Positions 58,315-64,000 of a DNA stretch of 64,000 nt are shown one piece after another (the first letter of the stretch is position 1; each line of letters starts with the position of its first letter). A model generated the notes under the pieces. That model did no database searches and was not told the DNA's origin. It saw nothing but the letters and a program-made list of their open reading frames with translations. This DNA comes from Myxococcales bacterium (GTDB taxonomy: Bacteria; Myxococcota_A; Polyangia; Polyangiales; Ga0077539): NCBI GenBank assembly GCA_030652255.1, contig JAUSAZ010000062.1, positions 1 to 64,000 on the forward strand. The letters are read 5' to 3'. Made by a program: the position numbers and the translations under genes.

Positions 58315-60333
58315 TCAGGGGGCGACCACCGCGACGTCGAGGGTGTAGTCCCCGCCGCGGCCGAGGCCGCAGCCCTGCACCACCACGAAGTACGTGCCCG
58401 CGGCGAGGGTGACGTCCACCTGCGAGGCCTGCGCGACGGTGTCGTCGTTGCAGCCGTTGCTCACCGGCCGCCCCGGGCACGAGTCGCCGCCGTTGATGCT
58501 GAGGATGGTGTCGAAGCCCGAGCCGAGGGTGTTGGCGATCACCCGACGGCGCTCGGTGAGCGTGAGCTGGTAGTACACCGCCCGGCCGCCCGCGCAGCCG
58601 AGGCCGCCGCAGGGCGGGGCGGCGAGGGGAGGCGGCGCCGACGCGGAGTTGCCGCGGAACACACCGCCCGTCGCTGGAATGCTGCGCCGCGCGCCGCAGC
58701 TCTCGTTGCCCGAGACCGACACCGAGGTCGCCGCGGGCACCAGGAGGTACTGCGCCGTCACGCTGCCGAGCATCCCCTCGGTGCCCGCCACGACGCTGTA
58801 GGCCTGCGCGCCGGTGAGCCCCTGGTAGCGCCGCCACACGCTGCCGCCGGGGCCCGTGCAGCCGCCCACCGCCGCGCCGCCGCAGGGTGATTGCAGGGTG
58901 TAGCCGACGCGGGCGCCGTCGCTCCCGGCGACGTTGAGCAGCACGTCCGAGGACATACCCGGCGCGGTAAAGCCGAACACGGCGTCGGCGCGCGCGGAGC
59001 CGAGGCAGCTCAGCGCCGCGGAGCCCGCGGTGAGCCCCGCGACGTCCACCCGCGCGGCGACCCCTGGGGTGAGCGGGACGCCCGGGCAGGTGTCCGCCGG
59101 GCCGGGCAGCGTCGGGGCGGCGGTGGTCACGGCGGTGACGAGCGCGCGGCCCGCGGCGCCCGCGCTGCGGTGCTCGACGACGACGTAGTAGGTGCCGGGG
59201 GCCTGGTTGCGGAGGATGCGCCGGGCGGGGCTGCCCGTGACGCAGCCGGGGAGGCTGGCGCCGCGCTCGCCGCAGCGGGTGTGCACGCTCACGGCGACGT
59301 CGCCGGAGCCCGTCGGGCTGACGCTGATGGTCACGTCGCGCGCGGCGGTGAGGGTGTACGAGAACACCGCGTCGACCCAGCCCCCGGCGCCGTTGGAGCC
59401 GCAGGCGGTGCCGTGGTCGGCCTCCCCGGCGAAGCCCGCGGTGGAGAGGGTGACCGCCGCGCCGTCGGGGGTGACCACCACGCCGGGGCACACGTCGCCG
59501 CGGGGGCGCGGTCGCGCCGGGGTGATGGTGGCCTGCACCACTGCCGGGCGGCCCGCGATGGTGGACACGGTGACGGCGTAGGTGCCGGGGCCGAGGGTGC
59601 TCGCGCGCAGCGTGGCGACCCCGCCGGAGCCGCTCGCGCTGCTGTTGTGGCAGCGCAGCTCGCCGGCGCGCTGGCCGCACCCCGCGGCGGTGCTGAGGGT
59701 GAGCACGGCGGTGTCGCCGCCGGTGGGTCGGGCGACGAGCACCACGTCGCTCGGGGTGGTGATGGTCAGCGGGGCCACGCCGTCGGGGCCCGCGGAGGTC
59801 ATGGCGCCCTCGCAGCTCGCGGGCAGTCCGGCGGTGAGCCCCTCGAAGGTGAGCGTGTGGGGGGCGCCGTCGGCGAGGTCGGCGCACTCGCCGGGGAAGG
59901 CTGCGGGGCAGCGGTCGGTGAGCCCCGTCGGGCAGGCGGGGGGGGCGTCGACGGGGGCCGGGGCGTCGGCGGGGGCGTCGGCGGGGAGGGGGACGTCGGG
60001 CGTCGGCGGGAGCTCGCTGGGGAGGGAGGTGTCGACGGGCGCCGGGGCGTCGACGGGCGCCGGGGTGTCGAGGGGCGGCGGGAGGTCTTCCGAGGGCGCA
60101 GGGAGGTCGCCCGGGAGGAGGGTGGCGTCGGAGGGCTTCGGGGCGTCGACGCCCAGGTCGGGGGTGGCCGCGTCGGTCGTGGGGACGGCGTCGGGCAGGG
60201 GAGGGGCGCTGTCGGCGCTGGCGGTGGCCGCGTCGGCGCCGGCCTCCTGCGGGTCGAGCAGCAGCGACGTCGAGCCGCAGGCGCCGAGCGATCCCACCAG
60301 CGCACCGAGCAACCACCCACGCCACGATCGCAT
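58315..60333 (-). CDS. Lipoprotein with repeated beta (PPC-like) domains
   Basis: 672 aa. Signal with lipobox LGAC, then a long linker of P, A, D and V with 'APVDAP' repeats (residues about 30-130). The body is made of four or five similar blocks of about 110 residues, each with a 'GTYYVVVEHRS' or 'GTYAVTVSTIAG' strand and Cys pairs, as in bacterial pre-peptidase C-terminal (PPC) domains. The last block ends 'AAGTYFVVVQGCGLGRGGDYTLDV'. Surface-exposed; perhaps an adhesion or binding protein. No peptidase domain is present. Confidence 0.85.
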   Translation of the reverse strand: MRSWRGWLLGALVGSLGACGSTSLLLDPQEAGADAATASADSAPPLPDAVPTTDAATPDLGVDAPKPSDATLLPGDLPAPSEDLPPPLDTPAPVDAPAPVDTSLPSELPPTPDVPLPADAPADAPAPVDAPPACPTGLTDRCPAAFPGECADLADGAPHTLTFEGLTAGLPASCEGAMTSAGPDGVAPLTITTPSDVVLVARPTGGDTAVLTLSTAAGCGQRAGELRCHNSSASGSGGVATLRASTLGPGTYAVTVSTIAGRPAVVQATITPARPRPRGDVCPGVVVTPDGAAVTLSTAGFAGEADHGTACGSNGAGGWVDAVFSYTLTAARDVTISVSPTGSGDVAVSVHTRCGERGASLPGCVTGSPARRILRNQAPGTYYVVVEHRSAGAAGRALVTAVTTAAPTLPGPADTCPGVPLTPGVAARVDVAGLTAGSAALSCLGSARADAVFGFTAPGMSSDVLLNVAGSDGARVGYTLQSPCGGAAVGGCTGPGGSVWRRYQGLTGAQAYSVVAGTEGMLGSVTAQYLLVPAATSVSVSGNESCGARRSIPATGGVFRGNSASAPPPLAAPPCGGLGCAGGRAVYYQLTLTERRRVIANTLGSGFDTILSINGGDSCPGRPVSNGCNDDTVAQASQVDVTLAAGTYFVVVQGCGLGRGGDYTLDVAVVAP

Positions 60334-60486
60334 CGACAGCTCCTTGCGGGCCGCGGGTCGGGGCGTCGGCCACCGCCGCGGGTGTCTCTCTCGGACTCGC
60401 TCCCGGTTTGTACACCCGAAGTGAGCGCCGGGAGACTTAGGGGGCGGAGGTCGCGGGCGACGCCGCGCAGGGCTACGCTGCGCCCG

Positions 60487-61881
60487 GTGAATGCAAGCGA
60501 CACGACGGTGCTGGTGGTCGAGGACGATCGGTCGAACCTGGAGTCATTGGAGCGGCTGCTGACGCGGGAGGGGTACCGGGTGTCGACGGCGCCGGACGCC
60601 AGGACCGCGCTCGACCTGCTGCGGCGGCAGCGGGTGGACGTGCTGGTCACCGACCTGATGATGCCCGGGGCCTCGGGCATCGACCTGCTCAAGGCCGTGA
60701 AGACCGTCAACCCGGAGACCGAGGTCATCGTGATGACCGCGTACGGCACGGTCGAGACGGCGGTGGAGGCCATGCGCGGCGGCGCGTACGACTTCGTCGA
60801 GAAGCCCCTGAAGCGGGTGCAGATCGTGAAGAGCGTGGCGAAGGCGGCGGAGAAGGCCTCGCTGGTGGCCGAGAACCGGGTGCTGCGCGAGGAGATCTCG
60901 GCGCTGCGCAAGCGGGAGATCATCGGCACGTCGCCGGCGCTGCGGCAGGTGCTGGAGGTGGCCGGGCAGGCCGCGCCCTCGATGGCGACGGTGCTCATCC
61001 TGGGCGAGTCGGGCACCGGGAAGGAACTCCTCGCCCGCTACGTGCACGCCCGCTCGGGCCGGGCGGCGGCGCCCTTCATCGCGGTCAACTGCGCGGCCAT
61101 CCCGGAGAGCATCCTGGAGGCCGAGCTCTTCGGGTACGAGCGCGGGGCCTTCACCGGGGCGGTGGCCAAGCGCGACGGGCGCTTCGCGCAGGCACGCGGC
61201 GGCACGCTCTTCCTCGACGAGATCGGCGAGCTCTCGCCGGCGGTGCAGGTGAAGCTCCTGCGGGTGCTCCAGGAGGGCGAGTACGAGCCCCTCGGCGGGC
61301 GCACCCAGCGGGCGGACGTGCGCGTCGTGGCGGCCACCAACCGCGACCTCTCCGTGGAGGTGGGCGCCAACCGCTTCCGAGAAGACCTCTTCTACCGGCT
61401 CAACGTCATCGCCATCACGGCCCCGCCGCTGCGCTCGCGCCCCGCGGACGTGCCGCTGCTGGTGGAGCATTTCCTCCGGGTGTTCGGGCAGCGCAACGGC
61501 AAGGGGCCCTTCACGGTGGCCCCGGCGGCGCTGGAGAAGCTCTCCCGCTATACCTGGCCGGGTAATGTGCGGGAGCTGGAGAACACCATCGAGCGCGCGG
61601 TGGTGCTCTCCCGCAGCGGCACCCTCGACGTGGGGGACTTCCCGAAGACGGTGGTGGAGAGCGAGCAGGCGCGCTCCGAGCTGGTGGTGCCCATCGGGAC
61701 GCCGCTGGAGGAGATCGAGCGCATGGTCATCCGCGAGACGCTGCGGGTGACCCACGGGGACAAGCGGCTGACGGCGCAGCTGCTGGGCATCGCGACGCGC
61801 ACGATCTACCGGCGCCTGGCCGAGGAGCGCGACGGGCCCGCCGCGGGCGACGAGCTCGACGCCGACGACGAGCTGGTGTGA
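60487..61881 (+). CDS. NtrC-family sigma-54-dependent response regulator
   Basis: 464 aa, GTG start at 60487. REC domain (residues 1 to about 125) with Asp56 in VLVTDLMMPG. AAA+ domain (about 145-385) with Walker A GESGTGKE, the sigma-54 contact motif GAFTGA, Walker B GGTLFLDEIGE and 'LSRYTWPGNVRELENTIERA'. C-terminal Fis-type helix-turn-helix (about 420-450; 'LTAQLLGIATRTIYRRL'). It activates sigma-54 promoters when phosphorylated. No kinase gene is adjacent; the GTG of the P450 gene overlaps its stop (GTGA). Confidence 0.95.
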   Translation: MNASDTTVLVVEDDRSNLESLERLLTREGYRVSTAPDARTALDLLRRQRVDVLVTDLMMPGASGIDLLKAVKTVNPETEVIVMTAYGTVETAVEAMRGGAYDFVEKPLKRVQIVKSVAKAAEKASLVAENRVLREEISALRKREIIGTSPALRQVLEVAGQAAPSMATVLILGESGTGKELLARYVHARSGRAAAPFIAVNCAAIPESILEAELFGYERGAFTGAVAKRDGRFAQARGGTLFLDEIGELSPAVQVKLLRVLQEGEYEPLGGRTQRADVRVVAATNRDLSVEVGANRFREDLFYRLNVIAITAPPLRSRPADVPLLVEHFLRVFGQRNGKGPFTVAPAALEKLSRYTWPGNVRELENTIERAVVLSRSGTLDVGDFPKTVVESEQARSELVVPIGTPLEEIERMVIRETLRVTHGDKRLTAQLLGIATRTIYRRLAEERDGPAAGDELDADDELV

Positions 61882-63242
61882 CGCCGATGAACGCCCCAGC
61901 CCCCTCCGTCGCCTCACGCCGCGCCCCGGGTCCTGCGGATCGCCTGGGCCTGCGCAACCTCGTCCGCTTCGCGCGCGACCAGCTCGGGCTGCTGCGCTCC
62001 GTCGCCGACGAGTACGGCGACGTGGCGCGCATCGAGCTGCTCGGGCAGTCGTACTTCCTCGTCTCGCACCCGGACGACATCGAGGCCGTGCTGGTGAAGC
62101 ACGCGCGCGTCATGCTGCGCGACAGCCACTCGGTGGTGCTGGAGCGCGCCCTCGGCAAGGGCCTGCTCACCAGCAACGGCGAGCTCTGGAAGCACCAGCG
62201 CAAGCTGATGGCGCAGGCCTTCGTGCCGCGGCGCATCCAGTCGTACGGGGCGGCGATGGCGCGGGTGACCGACGCGGGGCTGCGCCCGTGGCGCGACCGC
62301 GCGGTGATCAACCTCCACCAGGAGATGTCGCGGCTCACGATGGAGGTCGTGGCCGACGTGCTCTTCGGGTCGGGCCTCGCGCCCGCCGACGTCGAGCAGG
62401 TGCGCGAGTCGATGGAGACCGTGAACGAGTTCTTCGCCAACAGCCCCGAGGCGATCACCATGCTCCCCGCGTGGGTGCCGACGCCGCGCAACCGGCGGGT
62501 GACGGCGGCGGTGGCCCGGCTCGACGAGCTCATCTACCGCATCATCGCGCAGCGGCGCGCGGGAGAGTCGCGCGACGACCTCCTCGGCACGCTGCTCGCC
62601 GCGCAGGACGACGACGGCGAGCGCATGAACGACCGGCAGCTGCGCGACGAGGCGATGACCCTCTTCCTCGCGGGGCACGAGACCACGGCGCTCACGCTGG
62701 CCCACACGCTGTACCTCCTGAGCACGCACCCGGAGGTCGAGCGGCGGCTGCACGCCGAGCTCGCCGCGGTGGTGGGCGACCGGCTGCCGACGGCCGACGA
62801 CGTGCGGGCGCTGCCCTACGCCGAGCGGGTCATCAAGGAGTCGATGCGGCTGTACCCGCCCGCGTGGACGACCGGGCGCGAGGCCGCCGAGGACGTCGAG
62901 GTCGGCGGGTACCGCATCCCGAAGGGGGCGCAGATCCTGACGAGCCAGTGGGTGGTGCACCACGACCCGCGGTGGTTTCCCAACCCCGAGGGCTTCGACC
63001 CCGACCGCTGGGAGGGCGAGCGCGGCAAGGCCATCCCCCGCTTCGCGTTCTTCCCCTTCGGCGGCGGGCCGCGGGTGTGCATCGGCAACCACTTCGCGAC
63101 GCTCGAGGCCACGCTGATGCTCGCGACCATCGTCGGGCGCTGGCGGCTCGACCTGCTGCCGGGCCAGCGGCTCACGCTCAAGCCCTCGGTGACGCTGCGC
63201 CAGGCGGGCGATGGGCTGCTGGTGCGGCTCTCCGCGCGGTAG
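61878..63242 (+). CDS. Cytochrome P450
   Basis: 454 aa from the GTG at 61878 (overlap GTGA), or 451 from the ATG at 61887. Soluble bacterial P450 with the oxygen-activation helix AGHETT (residues about 270-275), ExxR in KESMRL and the haem-thiolate loop FGGGPRVCIG (about 395-404). CYP102-like or CYP fatty-acid/terpenoid hydroxylase resemblance is plausible; substrate unknown. No ferredoxin or reductase gene is adjacent. Transcription with the NtrC-type regulator is implied by the overlap. Confidence 0.93.
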   Translation: MTPMNAPAPSVASRRAPGPADRLGLRNLVRFARDQLGLLRSVADEYGDVARIELLGQSYFLVSHPDDIEAVLVKHARVMLRDSHSVVLERALGKGLLTSNGELWKHQRKLMAQAFVPRRIQSYGAAMARVTDAGLRPWRDRAVINLHQEMSRLTMEVVADVLFGSGLAPADVEQVRESMETVNEFFANSPEAITMLPAWVPTPRNRRVTAAVARLDELIYRIIAQRRAGESRDDLLGTLLAAQDDDGERMNDRQLRDEAMTLFLAGHETTALTLAHTLYLLSTHPEVERRLHAELAAVVGDRLPTADDVRALPYAERVIKESMRLYPPAWTTGREAAEDVEVGGYRIPKGAQILTSQWVVHHDPRWFPNPEGFDPDRWEGERGKAIPRFAFFPFGGGPRVCIGNHFATLEATLMLATIVGRWRLDLLPGQRLTLKPSVTLRQAGDGLLVRLSAR

Positions 63243-63251
63243 CTTCGCGCG

Positions 63252-64000
63252 GTGTCCATCGACCACCTCCGCGACGAGCTGCGCGTCTACATCCGGGCGC
63301 GCTACCCCGCCCTCTGGCTCACCACCGACGAAGAAGACCGCGTCTCCCGGATGCTCGGCACGCTGGCCGCGGAGTTCAACCGCCCGCTGCTCTCGTGGAC
63401 GTGCACCTCGGGCTTCGACGACGCGCGCTTCGTCTTCGACCGCGCCGCGAGCCCCCGCGGCCTGCCCGACGCCACGCCCGCGACCATGGCCCGCACGCCC
63501 GACAAGGCCCTCGACTACATCATGAACCACCCCGAGCGGGCGCTCTTCGTGATGCACGACCTGCACCCCTTCCTCGAAGACCCGGTGATCGTGCGCAAGC
63601 TCCGCGACGTGGTGAACCACGCCCGCCGGGCCTTCAAGACCGTGGTGCTGGTGTCCGGCGCGGCGAAGGTCCCCGATGAGCTGTCGCGCGACGTGACCGT
63701 GATCGAGGTGCCGCCGCCGGACGAGGGCGAGCTCTCCGCGCTCCTGCGCTCCTTCATCGAGTCGCTGCGCTCCGTCGGGCGCGTCGCCGTCGACCCCGAC
63801 CCGACCTTCCCCGAGCGCGCGGTGCACGCGGCGCGCGGGCTCACCGAGAGCCAGGCCATCCAGGCCTTCTCGCGGGCGGCGGTGCGCGACATGCGCTTCG
63901 GCCTCGACGACATCCCGCTCATCCTCGACGAGAAGAAGCAGGTGGTGCGGCGCACCGGGGCGCTGGAGTTCTTCGAGCACGACGAGTCGCTCTCGACCGT
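63252..64000 (+). CDS. AAA+ ATPase of the Ycf46-like group, cut by the window end
   Basis: At least 249 codons from the GTG at 63252, with no stop before 64000. The visible N-terminal part ('RVYIRARYPALWLTTDEEDRV', 'RALFVMHDLHPFLEDPVIVR' and 'KTVVLVSGAAKVPDELSRDV') matches the region before the AAA+ module in Ycf46/FtsH-like ATPases found in cyanobacteria and many Myxococcota. The Walker motifs lie beyond the end. Ten bp after the P450 stop, so probably co-transcribed. Confidence 0.75.
   Translation, partial: MSIDHLRDELRVYIRARYPALWLTTDEEDRVSRMLGTLAAEFNRPLLSWTCTSGFDDARFVFDRAASPRGLPDATPATMARTPDKALDYIMNHPERALFVMHDLHPFLEDPVIVRKLRDVVNHARRAFKTVVLVSGAAKVPDELSRDVTVIEVPPPDEGELSALLRSFIESLRSVGRVAVDPDPTFPERAVHAARGLTESQAIQAFSRAAVRDMRFGLDDIPLILDEKKQVVRRTGALEFFEHDESLST

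Noticed and set aside
58891..60486. Plus-strand frame leading into the NtrC-type gene
   Set aside because: Only the part from 60487 is protein-like; upstream is antisense of the 58315-60333 lipoprotein.
1..64000. CRISPR array, tRNA or rRNA genes, integrase or transposase
   Set aside because: None was seen on either strand; the tandem repeats found are coding and have no spacers.

Overview
The window is about 72% G+C, almost fully coding, and looks like a Myxococcota chromosome, probably Polyangia. Evidence for this is the large number of lipoproteins with Asp/Pro/Val-rich linkers behind the lipobox, the twin Cys-rich 'CDG..NGCE..HCG.CG' repeat proteins, MopE-type metal-binding motifs, a MYXO-CTERM-like tail, and many sensory and c-di-GMP proteins. 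The species cannot be named from the sequence. No tRNA, rRNA, CRISPR array, integrase or transposase was seen.

Layout. 1-314: nested inverted repeats. 315-4898 (-): OmpA-like protein, Cys-rich lipoprotein, lipid kinase and YihY-family membrane protein, tightly packed. 5037-6407 (-): MATE exporter. 6488-10797 (+): membrane-anchored phosphoesterase, polytopic membrane protein and two lipoproteins. 10823-19569: envelope proteins, a 912-aa soluble protein of unknown function and a DUF2171 protein. 19620-19958: a long imperfect inverted repeat. 20092-31943: mostly lipoproteins, including a MYXO-CTERM protein, a cytochrome c/beta-propeller pair and a three-lipoprotein operon, plus an AlaX-like tRNA editing protein. 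32293-40960 (+): partial complex I operon nuoE-F-J-K-L-M-N without A-D or G-I. 41090-41695: Uma2-family protein.

41787-58290 is the most notable region. A minus-strand operon encodes a photoactive yellow protein (PYP) homologue with the chromophore Cys and pocket Tyr, Glu, Phe and Met conserved. It overlaps a PAS-PAS-GGDEF diguanylate cyclase gene, which is followed by an EAL phosphodiesterase gene. Divergent from it is a BLUF blue-light sensor with all five key residues at the same mutual spacing as in AppA. Behind that lies the wreck of a second PYP-type sensor kinase, frameshifted exactly at the chromophore Cys. Further on are a REC-EAL protein, a large PAS-hybrid histidine kinase, a stand-alone cobalamin-binding protein with CarH-like photoreceptor residues, and a decayed hybrid kinase. 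I infer a light-responsive c-di-GMP signalling island with three potential photosensors. A 1-Cys peroxiredoxin, a possible stress protein and a DUF3365 haem protein lie among them.

58315-64000: a large beta-rich lipoprotein, an NtrC-type sigma-54 activator overlapping a cytochrome P450 gene, and the start of an AAA+ ATPase gene that runs off the window.
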